From contig CAYYMT010000163.1 in the NCBI GenBank assembly GCA_964472715.1, positions 1 through 6,829 of the forward strand: a stretch of 6,829 nucleotides of DNA, written 5' to 3'. The position numbers and the translations under genes were made by a program. Under the pieces are notes generated by a model that saw only the letters and a list, made by a program, of their open reading frames with translations, did no database searches and was not told where the DNA came from. Positions 1 through 5,682 of the stretch are shown piece after piece. This DNA comes from JAFGTP01 sp964472715. Its GTDB lineage: Bacteria; Fidelibacterota; UBA2242; JAFGTP01. Each line of letters starts with the position of its first letter. Positions within the stretch are counted from its first letter, which is position 1.

Positions 1-227
1 GCTGCCCGAACATCAATTTTCGGGGTTGGATAGCCGGCCTGACTATTGAACAGGTCTTCGATTTTGATTTTATCAATTGCGGAATGGTGAGCGAAAATGT
101 CAGCACAGATTGCCTGAATTTGTTGAAATCGTTCGATGTCGTATTTGTCTTTGGAATAGGCGAGACCGGCCTGGGAAATCAGTTGTAATTGTTTGGCGAT
201 TACCAGCCATTTGGGTTCTTTTTCCAT
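1..227 (-). CDS. Nudix hydrolase, N-terminal part (partial, runs off the left edge)
   Basis: This is the first 75 codons of a gene that continues beyond position 1. The visible protein starts MEKEPKWLVIAKQLQLISQA and ends YPTPKIDVRA. It matches the helical N-terminal domain (Nudix_N type) of a group of ADP-ribose/nucleoside-diphosphate-linked pyrophosphatases; I recognise the 'AGLAYSKDKYDIERFQ' stretch and the 'GYPTPKIDVRA' hinge leading into the Nudix fold. The catalytic Nudix box (GX5EX7REUXEEXGU) lies outside the window, so activity cannot be confirmed. The family hydrolyses nucleoside diphosphates linked to another group, often ADP-ribose. The start overlaps the stop of the upstream DJ-1 gene in TAATG (one shared base), with a weak GGGA about nine bases ahead, so translation probably depends on coupling to that gene. 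Substrate unknown. Confidence 0.85.
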   Translation of the reverse strand, partial: MEKEPKWLVIAKQLQLISQAGLAYSKDKYDIERFQQIQAICADIFAHHSAIDKIKIEDLFNSQAGYPTPKIDVRA

Positions 228-808
228 TATTTAAATCCCATTAATTTTCTGATTGTTTGTGCTTCTTCGCGAGAAGTCAATTTTTCTAAGAGCAGCAGAG
301 CAACCGCCACCGCCGTTGACGGCCCCCGGGAGGTGATAATATTGTCGGTTTCAACAACCGGTTTGTTGTCGAGAATTGCACCCAGACTTTGCAGTTGTTG
401 CTGCCGGTTCCCATCCTTCAGGTGATAGGTGGTTGCTTTTTTATCTTTTAACACACCGCTTTTGGCGACTGGCAATGCACCCACACATATGGAGGCGATC
501 GGTTTTCCTGCTTTAAAAAATTTCTGAATTAAATCCAGAGTGTCCTCGTGAAAAGCATCTTCATAAAAGCCGTAAGTTTCAAATCCACCCGGAATCGCCA
601 GGGCTGCGTATTCATCAACATTGATATCCTGAATTAATTTATCCAGGGTAATTACCACATTGAAGGTGCTTTTTATAGTTTGATTGAATCCGCAGGTAAC
701 AATTTCAGTGATTGAATGGTTATATTCGGTATTCCACCCAAACACATCAATGAAGGCGGCCGCTTCCAGTATTTCCACACCCTTTGCCATAAAAAGGAGA
801 ATTTTCAT
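227..808 (-). CDS. DJ-1/PfpI family protein (YajL/ThiJ-like)
   Basis: A single-domain cytoplasmic protein of 193 residues from the start chosen here, the usual length for DJ-1/YajL. Family landmarks are present (numbering from this start): the N-terminal strand and 'AKGVEILEAAAFIDVF' with the conserved acidic Glu15, 'IPGGFE' near 73-78, the nucleophile elbow 'ASICVGA' with Cys108, His129 in 'TTYHLKD', and 'TSRGPSTA' near 159-166. Glu plus Cys is the catalytic or redox-sensing pair of DJ-1 proteins, for which glyoxalase III, deglycase, chaperone and oxidative-stress roles have been reported; which applies here cannot be read from sequence. An in-frame ATG at 817 would add three residues (MRI), but AAGGA abuts that ATG directly and lies nine bases before the ATG at 808. 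The downstream partner is a Nudix hydrolase overlapping by one base, which suggests a shared metabolite-repair role. Confidence 0.9.
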   Translation of the reverse strand: MKILLFMAKGVEILEAAAFIDVFGWNTEYNHSITEIVTCGFNQTIKSTFNVVITLDKLIQDINVDEYAALAIPGGFETYGFYEDAFHEDTLDLIQKFFKAGKPIASICVGALPVAKSGVLKDKKATTYHLKDGNRQQQLQSLGAILDNKPVVETDNIITSRGPSTAVAVALLLLEKLTSREEAQTIRKLMGFK

Positions 809-817
809 TATACGCAT

Positions 818-822
818 TCCTT
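818..822 (-). promoter_or_regulatory. Ribosome binding site that decides the DJ-1 gene start
   Basis: The minus strand reads AAGGA here. It touches the ATG at 817 (zero spacing, not usable) and sits nine bases upstream of the ATG at 808 (good spacing). This favours the shorter protein beginning MKILLFMAKG, which is also the typical DJ-1 start. Confidence 0.6.
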
Positions 823-934
823 AATAAATAATAAGTTCAAGGTTAATCCAAACCTACATAAAAATGAAGGAGATGCAAAACCAAAAAAGAACAGGATTGG
901 ATTTGTAACCTTTTTTCCAGGTCCGGCTCATAAA

Positions 935-940
935 TACAAT
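935..940 (+). promoter_or_regulatory. Possible -10 box for the thioredoxin-like gene
   Basis: TACAAT matches five of six bases of TATAAT and lies 26 bases before the ATG at 967, which would put transcription start near 947. No good -35 box is visible at 16-18 bp; only a T-rich run at 911-916 precedes it. The remainder of the 818-966 divergent intergenic region shows no strong hairpin. The opposing promoter for the DJ-1/Nudix pair must also lie here, but I could not place it convincingly. Confidence 0.3.
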
Positions 941-966
941 AGTAACTAAAAAAGTAGGAGAAGCAG

Positions 967-1485
967 ATGCCAAATAAGATTTTTAAATTATTCGCAATAC
1001 TAACAATTGTTTTTACTTTCGGCATAGCCAATGAACATGGAGAGGGCTGGTATGAATTTGATCAGGGTATTTCTGTTGCCGCTGAGGAATCAAAACCGGT
1101 TCTTATTGATTTCTATACGGAGTGGTGCCACTGGTGTAAAGTCCTCGATGAGAAAACTTTTGCCGACGAAACAGTTAAAAATTATATGGATGAAAATTTC
1201 GTTCGCATTAAGGTTCATGCCGAAGAAACTGACGATGAACAGACCTATCTGGGTAATACCTATAATTCCGCAGAACTGGCCCGGGCATTTCGTGTCACCG
1301 GTTATCCGGCGCTGGCCTTTCTGGACAAAGATCAAAACCTGGTCACCCTGGTCCCCGGATTTTTACCACCTGAAAAATTCATCAATGTACTGAAATACAT
1401 GAAAGAAGAATGCTATACAAAAGAGATTTCCTTTGAAGAATATATGGAAAATGGATGCGAAGAGACAACGGAAAACAACAGTTAA
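967..1485 (+). CDS. Exported thioredoxin-fold protein with WCHWC active site
   Basis: 172 residues. Residues 1-21 form a signal peptide: Lys4 and Lys7, then a hydrophobic core, with a plausible cut after 'FGIA'. The mature part is one thioredoxin-like domain: strand 'KPVLIDFYTEWCHWCKVL' with the redox pair Cys54/Cys57, then 'DEKTFADETVKNYM' and cis-Pro114 in 'TGYPALAFLD'. WCxWC with this following helix resembles the Thioredoxin_7/DsbD C-terminal-type groups, which reduce or isomerise disulfides outside the cytoplasm. Two more cysteines, Cys149 and Cys164, lie in the acidic tail and could be an extra disulfide or a thiol relay (inference). The start is fixed by AGGAGA at 956-961, five bases ahead. 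It is a single gene: a terminator follows and the upstream neighbour is divergent. The partner protein is not identifiable from this window. Confidence 0.88.
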   Translation: MPNKIFKLFAILTIVFTFGIANEHGEGWYEFDQGISVAAEESKPVLIDFYTEWCHWCKVLDEKTFADETVKNYMDENFVRIKVHAEETDDEQTYLGNTYNSAELARAFRVTGYPALAFLDKDQNLVTLVPGFLPPEKFINVLKYMKEECYTKEISFEEYMENGCEETTENNS

Positions 1486-1526
1486 AATAGATCTCCTTTT
1501 TCTATCTTAGAAACCGCTCTGGATCA

Positions 1527-1560
1527 GGGCTTCCTGGCATTGGGGAGCCCTTTATATTTA
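1527..1560 (+). terminator. Rho-independent terminator after the thioredoxin-like gene
   Basis: GGGCTTCC (1527-1534) pairs with GGGAGCCC (1543-1550) over eight positions, one of them a G-T wobble, around an eight-base loop. The T-rich tract TTTATATTTA follows at 1551-1560. It lies 42 bases after the thioredoxin stop and isolates that gene from rrf2. Confidence 0.82.
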
Positions 1561-1575
1561 TTTGTAAAATATAAA
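1551..1575. repeat. Perfect inverted repeat upstream of rrf2 (candidate operator)
   Basis: Arms TTTATATTT (1551-1559) and AAATATAAA (1567-1575) are exact reverse complements, nine bp each, separated by ATTTGTA. The left arm doubles as the T tract of the preceding terminator. The repeat ends 46 bases before the rrf2 start and covers a possible weak -35 box (TTGTAA, 1562-1567; a poor -10 TACTTT follows at 1585-1590). Autoregulation by the Rrf2 protein is a reasonable inference, but chance is possible in such AT-rich DNA. Confidence 0.45.
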
Positions 1576-1621
1576 AAATAAGATTACTTTCTTCCAATTG
1601 AGTTTAATTTATGGGGTCAAT

Positions 1622-2023
1622 ATGCTGAAAGTTTCGACAAAAGGAAGATATGGATTGCGATTGATGGTACGCCTGGCTAAAAATTATGGCAACGGGCCAA
1701 TGTTGCTGAGTGACATATCAGAGCAGGAAGATATTAGCCTTAAATATGCGGAGCACTTAATCCGGTCACTAAAAAAAACCGGTTATTTAAAATCCTACCG
1801 CGGGGCCACCGGCGGATATGAACTGACGGTTCCGCCCACTGAAATTACTGCCCGCAAAATCATCGGCGCTCTGGAAGGCGATGAGTATCCGGTGGAATGT
1901 ATTCATAAACCGGAAATCTGTAAAAAAACAGAATATTGTCCCACCCGGGAAGTCTGGCAAAAGCTGGAAAACTCCATCGCCAACACGCTGGATAATATTA
2001 CTCTTGATCAGTTATTAAAATAA
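1622..2023 (+). CDS. Rrf2/IscR-family transcriptional regulator with three-cysteine Fe-S motif
   Basis: 133 residues, the normal family length. The N-terminus 'MLKVSTKGRYGLRLMVRLA' is the classic Rrf2 opening. A winged helix-turn-helix follows: 'LSDISEQEDISLKYAEHLI' (about 29-47, recognition helix) and wing 'RGATGGYELT' (about 60-69). Three cysteines, Cys93, Cys100 and Cys106, form C-x6-C-x5-C ahead of 'PTREVW', the place where IscR and NsrR bind an Fe-S cluster. The residue aligned with the IscR ligand His107 is Arg109. The protein probably binds DNA as a dimer and senses Fe-S status, redox or NO; the exact signal is unknown. No iscS/iscU or sulfur gene is adjacent. The frame extends upstream to a TTG at 1598, but that has no ribosome binding site and family alignment supports the ATG at 1622 (GGGG at 1613-1616). 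Confidence 0.9.
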   Translation: MLKVSTKGRYGLRLMVRLAKNYGNGPMLLSDISEQEDISLKYAEHLIRSLKKTGYLKSYRGATGGYELTVPPTEITARKIIGALEGDEYPVECIHKPEICKKTEYCPTREVWQKLENSIANTLDNITLDQLLK

Positions 2024-2024
2024 G

Positions 2025-2975
2025 TTATTCTTTATCAAAATTTTTATTGTACGCGCTGATAATTTCCTTCACCAATTTATGCCTTACCACATCATGTTCG
2101 GTAAAATAAATAAAATCAATGCCATTAATATTTTTCAATATTTTTTCTGACTCCACCAGGCCGGATTTATTTTTTTTGGGGATATCGATCTGGGTTATAT
2201 CACCGGTGATGATAGCTTTGGAATTGGCGCCCAGGCGGGTGAGAAACATTTTCATCTGGGTGCTGGTGGTGTTTTGTGCTTCATCCAAAATTACATAAGC
2301 ATTATTCAGGGTTCGTCCCCGCATATAGGCCAGGGGTAATATTTCAATCACTCCCTCTTCATGAAGTTTTTTGTGCTTATCCGGTGTCATCATTTCAAAT
2401 AAGGCATCATTGAGCGGAGCCAGGTAGGGTTGAATTTTTTCCTTCAGATCACCGGGTAGAAAACCGAGGCTTTCGCCGGTTTCGACAGCCGGCCGTGTCA
2501 GGATCAGCCGGTCCACCAGATTGTTTCGTAAAGCCGCCACAGCGATTGCCACTGCCAAATAGGTTTTCCCCGTGCCGGCCGGTCCAATTGCAAAGACAAT
2601 GTCATTTTCCTGAGTTGACTTAAAATATTTTTCCTGAACCGGTGTTTTGGGCTTGACAATACCATTTTTTTTGAAAATTATGGCAGTATCGGAGCCGATC
2701 TTCCCTGACTGTTTATCGCCAAAGACTTCCAGGTCCACCAGGGTTTCCACTTCATTTTCATTGATATGCCCCCGGTGTTTAACAGCCAGTTTGATCTCTT
2801 CCAGCACAGCTTCAAATTTCATGACATTATAATCAAGGCCCTCAACGGTCAGATTAGTGCCTCGCGCCATAATGTTTACGGAAAGTTTTTTTTCCAGGAT
2901 ATTGAGATTGCGATCACCCACGCCAAATACCGCGGCGCGATCAACATTTTTCAGATCATAGGTTTTCTTTATCAT
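2025..2975 (-). CDS. phoH: PhoH-like ATPase (YbeZ type)
   Basis: 316 residues, full length for the YbeZ/PhoH family. Residues 1 to about 100 form the KH-like N-terminal region ('LSVNIMARGTNLTVEG'). Residues from about 108 onward are the P-loop ATPase: Walker A 'GPAGTGKT' (131-138), the family signature 'LTRPAVETGESLGFLPGDL' (159-177), 'AYMRGRTLNNAYVILDEAQN' with Walker B Asp231-Glu232, 'IITGDITQ' (255-262) and the C-terminal 'DVVRHKLV' basic motif. These cytoplasmic proteins are linked to RNA metabolism and 16S rRNA/ribosome maturation, usually with the endonuclease YbeY. ybeY, commonly the next gene, is absent: the following gene is rrf2 on the opposite strand, with one base between the two stops. 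The start is supported by GAGG four bases ahead. Identification is very secure; the molecular role is known only for relatives. Confidence 0.95.
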   Translation of the reverse strand: MIKKTYDLKNVDRAAVFGVGDRNLNILEKKLSVNIMARGTNLTVEGLDYNVMKFEAVLEEIKLAVKHRGHINENEVETLVDLEVFGDKQSGKIGSDTAIIFKKNGIVKPKTPVQEKYFKSTQENDIVFAIGPAGTGKTYLAVAIAVAALRNNLVDRLILTRPAVETGESLGFLPGDLKEKIQPYLAPLNDALFEMMTPDKHKKLHEEGVIEILPLAYMRGRTLNNAYVILDEAQNTTSTQMKMFLTRLGANSKAIITGDITQIDIPKKNKSGLVESEKILKNINGIDFIYFTEHDVVRHKLVKEIISAYNKNFDKE

Positions 2976-3027
2976 TGAGCCTCATTTTTTAATTAACAAG
3001 AAAGAATATATAAAAGAGCTGATAAAA

Positions 3028-3056
3028 ATGATAGTGCAAAAAGATAATATTCACAA
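3028..3056 (-). promoter_or_regulatory. Candidate sigma70-like promoter for phoH
   Basis: On the minus strand TTGTGA (3056-3051; four of six matches to TTGACA) and TATCAT (3033-3028; five of six matches to TATAAT) are separated by exactly 17 bases. Transcription would begin near 3021, about 45 bases before the phoH ATG. Seen by consensus matching only. Confidence 0.5.
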
Positions 3057-3070
3057 GGATTTTCAAGGGC

Positions 3071-3098
3071 TTGCCGGCAAAAATCAAAGAGTTGCCGG
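3071..3098. repeat. Two TTGCCGG copies 21 bp apart, upstream of the TPR gene
   Basis: TTGCCGG occurs at 3071-3077 and 3092-3098, on the same strand, 21 bp start to start (two helical turns). The first copy is part of a perfect ten-base palindrome, TTGCCGGCAA (3071-3080). They lie between the two divergent promoters, ending 11 bases before the candidate -35 of the TPR operon, a position suited to an activator or shared regulator. The protein that would bind is unknown. Confidence 0.4.
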
Positions 3099-3109
3099 AT
3101 TATGTTGTT

Positions 3110-3138
3110 TTTACATTTTCTAAATCCTAATTTATATG
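3110..3138 (+). promoter_or_regulatory. Candidate sigma70-like promoter for the TPR-hydrolase operon
   Basis: TTTACA (3110-3115, five of six matches to TTGACA) and TATATG (3133-3138, four of six) are separated by 17 bases. The predicted transcription start near 3145 leaves a short leader containing AGAGGT (3158-3163) before the ATG at 3168. Confidence 0.5.
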
Positions 3139-3167
3139 CAATTAATAATTTTCTAACAGAGGTAATT

Positions 3168-4775
3168 ATGAAAAAATATGGTGTCCTGCTGTTGCTCGTG
3201 ATATTTTTTGTCAATGGTTTAGCACAAACAAATACAGAAAACAGAATTCATACCATTCGGGATTCCCTGGAATTTGTTTATACAGAACAATTCCAGCGGA
3301 AAATGGATTCCCTGAAAGCAGACTTTGAATTGCAAAAGCAGAAATTTCTGAACAAGTATAATGTGGAACGGGATCAGTATGCCCGTAAAATTGAAGCTCT
3401 TGCCGATAGTTTGAAGCGTATGGAACTTAAGCCACCCGTTGTCACGGCCCAGCCGGCAAAGGCCACGACAATAATCTATGATCCCGTTGTGGAAGCTAAT
3501 CATTTTAGCTATCTGACTGACCTGAAAGAAAGGGAAAAGAAAAGCAGTTCCTTTTTGGGAAAACTGGGGTTTGGTGGCGGAAAATTGATTGAATTCCAAT
3601 TATTGGAAATGAACGCTTATCTACAAACCTATTTTCCTGATGCTCACTGCGAAAAAATTCAGGATTATATAATAGAACTGAGCCTGGACAATAAAATGTA
3701 TGCAAGGGCGGAAATGGAATTCTTGAAATATGCCTATCTTTACATCAGCACTGAAAATTATACGCTGACAATTGATCGATACCTGGCGGAATTCGGTAAA
3801 ATCCGGTACTACAAAGACCGGACACCCTTTATTTCCAATAAAGTAAACTCTGTCTTAAAAAAGACGGAATTATGGGAGCGGTATTTTGCCTTTGTTGAAC
3901 TGTTAAGTTCTTATCCGGAAGCGGAAGTCAAAGCCTTTTTTATGAGTGAAGCTAATCAATATCTGACCCGTTTTGCCGACAAGGGCGAAAGCGCCCGCGT
4001 GATTTTCTGGATGGCCAACAGTTATTATGTTAACGGTGATCCGCAAAAAGCGCTGGTGACAAATGATAAGCTAATGGCCATATACCCCAAACAGCCGGTT
4101 TATGCTGACGCGCTTTTTTTGAAAGCCAAAATTCAAAAGGATGAGTTTAAGGAATATGAAAATGCCATCGCCTCTTACGAATCTTATATTCATAAATTCC
4201 CTGATCGTGACAAAGCCCGGGTCTGCATGAGTACGATAGCAAAAATTTATGATGAGAACCTGAAAAAATATGAACAGGCTATTTCTTATTACCGGCAATT
4301 TGCCGATGAATACCCCGCAGACGATGAAGCGGTCACCAGCCTGAACCGAATTGCAGAAATTTACCATCAAGAACTGAAAGTCGTGCAGTCCGCGGTGGAT
4401 ATTTATGTATTGATCCAGGACCGTTATCCGCAAACGGACGCCGGGCGGAAAGCGCTGCTCAATTCCGGCCTCCTCTATGAAGAAAAAGATTATTATAAAA
4501 ATGCCCTGGTGCAGTATGCTGAAGTCTATAAAAATTATCCGAAAACTGAAGAAAGCCTCACAGCTCTGGAAAGATCCGTGGTTATCTATCTTGATAAAAT
4601 GGGAGATACGGAAAAAGGAAAAGAATTATTGCAGATGATTATTAATGATCACCCTGATACAAAAAGCGCTAAAGCAGCCAGAGAAAGACTGGATGAGATC
4701 CTTGAGAAAGAAAGAGAAGAAGCCGCTGCCGTCCAACCGGATACATCAGCGCAAGAAGGCGGTGAACAGGAATAA
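3168..4775 (+). CDS. Exported coiled-coil and TPR-repeat protein of unknown function
   Basis: 535 residues from the ATG preceded by AGAGGT; the frame stays open 22 codons further upstream, but without a binding site or signal-peptide logic. Residues 1-20 are a signal peptide (KK, hydrophobic core, 'NGLAQ' at the end). Residues 27-88 are charged and heptad-like, predicted coiled coil, followed by a Pro/Ala/Lys-rich linker (89-100). 'KLGFGGGK' (132-139) precedes a helical middle region. From about 275 there is a run of TPR-like units, each close to 'A...Y......YP': for example 'NAIASYESYIHKFP' (332-345), 'QAISYYRQFADEYP' (370-383), 'SAVDIYVLIQDRYP' (408-421) and 'NALVQYAEVYKNYP' (445-458). The tail is rich in Glu. 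The style recalls BamD and CpoB/YbgF envelope proteins, but I cannot assign it to either; there is no lipobox cysteine. It is probably a periplasmic scaffold, co-transcribed with the hydrolase six bases downstream. Confidence 0.85.
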   Translation: MKKYGVLLLLVIFFVNGLAQTNTENRIHTIRDSLEFVYTEQFQRKMDSLKADFELQKQKFLNKYNVERDQYARKIEALADSLKRMELKPPVVTAQPAKATTIIYDPVVEANHFSYLTDLKEREKKSSSFLGKLGFGGGKLIEFQLLEMNAYLQTYFPDAHCEKIQDYIIELSLDNKMYARAEMEFLKYAYLYISTENYTLTIDRYLAEFGKIRYYKDRTPFISNKVNSVLKKTELWERYFAFVELLSSYPEAEVKAFFMSEANQYLTRFADKGESARVIFWMANSYYVNGDPQKALVTNDKLMAIYPKQPVYADALFLKAKIQKDEFKEYENAIASYESYIHKFPDRDKARVCMSTIAKIYDENLKKYEQAISYYRQFADEYPADDEAVTSLNRIAEIYHQELKVVQSAVDIYVLIQDRYPQTDAGRKALLNSGLLYEEKDYYKNALVQYAEVYKNYPKTEESLTALERSVVIYLDKMGDTEKGKELLQMIINDHPDTKSAKAARERLDEILEKEREEAAAVQPDTSAQEGGEQE

Positions 4776-4781
4776 TTGCTC

Positions 4782-5537
4782 ATGAAAAAGATTTTATTAA
4801 TAATCTTGTGTTATCTGTCTCTGTTGCCGGCAGAGTCCCGTTACCGCATTCATGAAGGCAGTAAAAAACTGGCGGTGGTAGTCCATGGTATCGCCGATAA
4901 ACCCTACATGATGTGGCGCATTGAAAAAAACCTCGATGAAGCCGGATATTCGGTATTTAATTTTGATTACGCTTCCACAAAATGGCCCATGGACAGTACG
5001 ATAACGATTCTTGATACAGCAATTGACAGTATAATATCACAATATGATAGTCTATATTTTGTAGTACATAGTCTCGGTACTTTTGTCATTCGCGGGTATT
5101 TGTCAGAACATTCCAGACCAAAATTTAAAAATCTGGTGATGATCGCGCCGCCCAATAACGGCTCCATCATTGCTGAGCGGTTTGAGGATATAAAATTGTT
5201 TGAATGGCGGTTTGGCGATGCCGGGCAGAAACTGGGTAAAGGCCATGATGATTACTGGCGAACCTTTCCGGTGCCGCAAATTCCCTTTGGTATCATTGCC
5301 GGGGGAACCGGGACAAAATACGGCCTTAATCCCTTAATTCCCGGTGATGACGATGGTGTTGTGGGTGTGCAGGAAACGATTTTGGAGGGATATGCCGACT
5401 TTATTGTGTTGCCCGGCTTGCACTCTTCTCTATTATGGCAAAATGAAGTGATTGAACAGGTTATCTATTTTCTTGCCAATGAAAAATTCTATAAAAGTGG
5501 ATCGGTATTAGAGACCTCTCCTCCTGAGAATGAATAA
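4782..5537 (+). CDS. Exported alpha/beta hydrolase (lipase/esterase-like)
   Basis: 251 residues. A signal peptide covers about 1-19 ('MKKILLIILCYLSLLPAES'); Cys10 is not in a proper lipobox. Then come strand 'KLAVVVHGIADKP' with the oxyanion-region His35-Gly36, 'YSVFNFDYAST', nucleophile elbow 'VVHSLGTF' with Ser97, 'IAPPNNGS' (121-128, as in lipases that resemble PGAP1 and bacterial triacylglycerol lipases), acid 'GDDDGVVGV' (probably Asp191) and 'LPGLHSSLLW' with His214. All three triad residues are in the expected order, so an active hydrolase acting on an ester or acyl group outside the cytoplasm is likely; the substrate is unknown. The elbow has Val where G-x-S-x-G enzymes have the first Gly. 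The start is the ATG nine bases after AGGAA (4768-4772), which lies within the upstream gene's last codons; a TTG at 4776 is a poorer option. Six bases separate it from the TPR gene, so they form an operon. Confidence 0.85.
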   Translation: MKKILLIILCYLSLLPAESRYRIHEGSKKLAVVVHGIADKPYMMWRIEKNLDEAGYSVFNFDYASTKWPMDSTITILDTAIDSIISQYDSLYFVVHSLGTFVIRGYLSEHSRPKFKNLVMIAPPNNGSIIAERFEDIKLFEWRFGDAGQKLGKGHDDYWRTFPVPQIPFGIIAGGTGTKYGLNPLIPGDDDGVVGVQETILEGYADFIVLPGLHSSLLWQNEVIEQVIYFLANEKFYKSGSVLETSPPENE

Positions 5538-5598
5538 AGATATTCTTTTCAAATTTAATAATCATTAATCCTTGAATTAAAAATTGTAATTGTTTTTG

Positions 5599-5682
5599 TT
5601 CTTAAAAATGATAAATAATTTCTTTTGTAACATTGCGGGAAAATATTTTTCCCTCAATAACCGGTAATAATTCTTAAAAATG
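5599..5682. repeat. Exact 12-bp direct repeat upstream of butyrate kinase
   Basis: TTCTTAAAAATG is found at 5599-5610 and again at 5671-5682, 72 bp apart start to start. Flanking bases differ, so the match is exactly 12 bp. The second copy overlaps the proposed -35 box of the buk promoter. Paired operators that could loop the DNA are one reading; the spacing is about seven helical turns. Confidence 0.45.
5637..5653. repeat. Inverted repeat between the two direct repeats upstream of buk
   Basis: GGGAAAA (5637-5643) and TTTTCCC (5647-5653) are exact reverse complements around TAT. No T tract follows on either strand, so it is not a standard terminator for the hydrolase gene. A dimer-binding operator is more likely. 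Confidence 0.4.

Noticed and set aside
864..908. 14-codon frame MKEMQNQKRTGLDL, a possible leader peptide before the thioredoxin-like gene
   Set aside because: No ribosome binding site precedes it, no attenuator-like hairpin follows, and it lies upstream of the only plausible -10 box for the gene.
716..949. Open frame of 77 codons on the plus strand
   Set aside because: It lies partly antisense to the DJ-1 gene, has no ribosome binding site, and its composition looks like translated intergenic and antisense sequence.
1031..1393. 120-codon plus-strand frame inside the thioredoxin-like gene
   Set aside because: It is a second frame of a gene with clear signal peptide, active site and cis-Pro; the alternative protein has no recognisable domain.
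1598..1621. N-terminal extension of the Rrf2 protein from a TTG codon
   Set aside because: No ribosome binding site, and the family N-terminus MLKVSTKGRYGLR begins at 1622.
1611..1628. Five-codon frame overlapping the rrf2 start (ATG at 1611, TGA at 1626)
   Set aside because: Too short to support; the GGGG inside it is better explained as the rrf2 ribosome binding site.
3102..3167. 22-residue upstream extension of the TPR protein
   Set aside because: It would include the proposed promoter and put a second segment before an obvious signal peptide; AGAGGT supports the ATG at 3168.
5637..5653. Inverted repeat read as a terminator of the TPR-hydrolase operon
   Set aside because: It is 100 bases after the stop, AT-rich in the stem, and no T tract follows on either strand.
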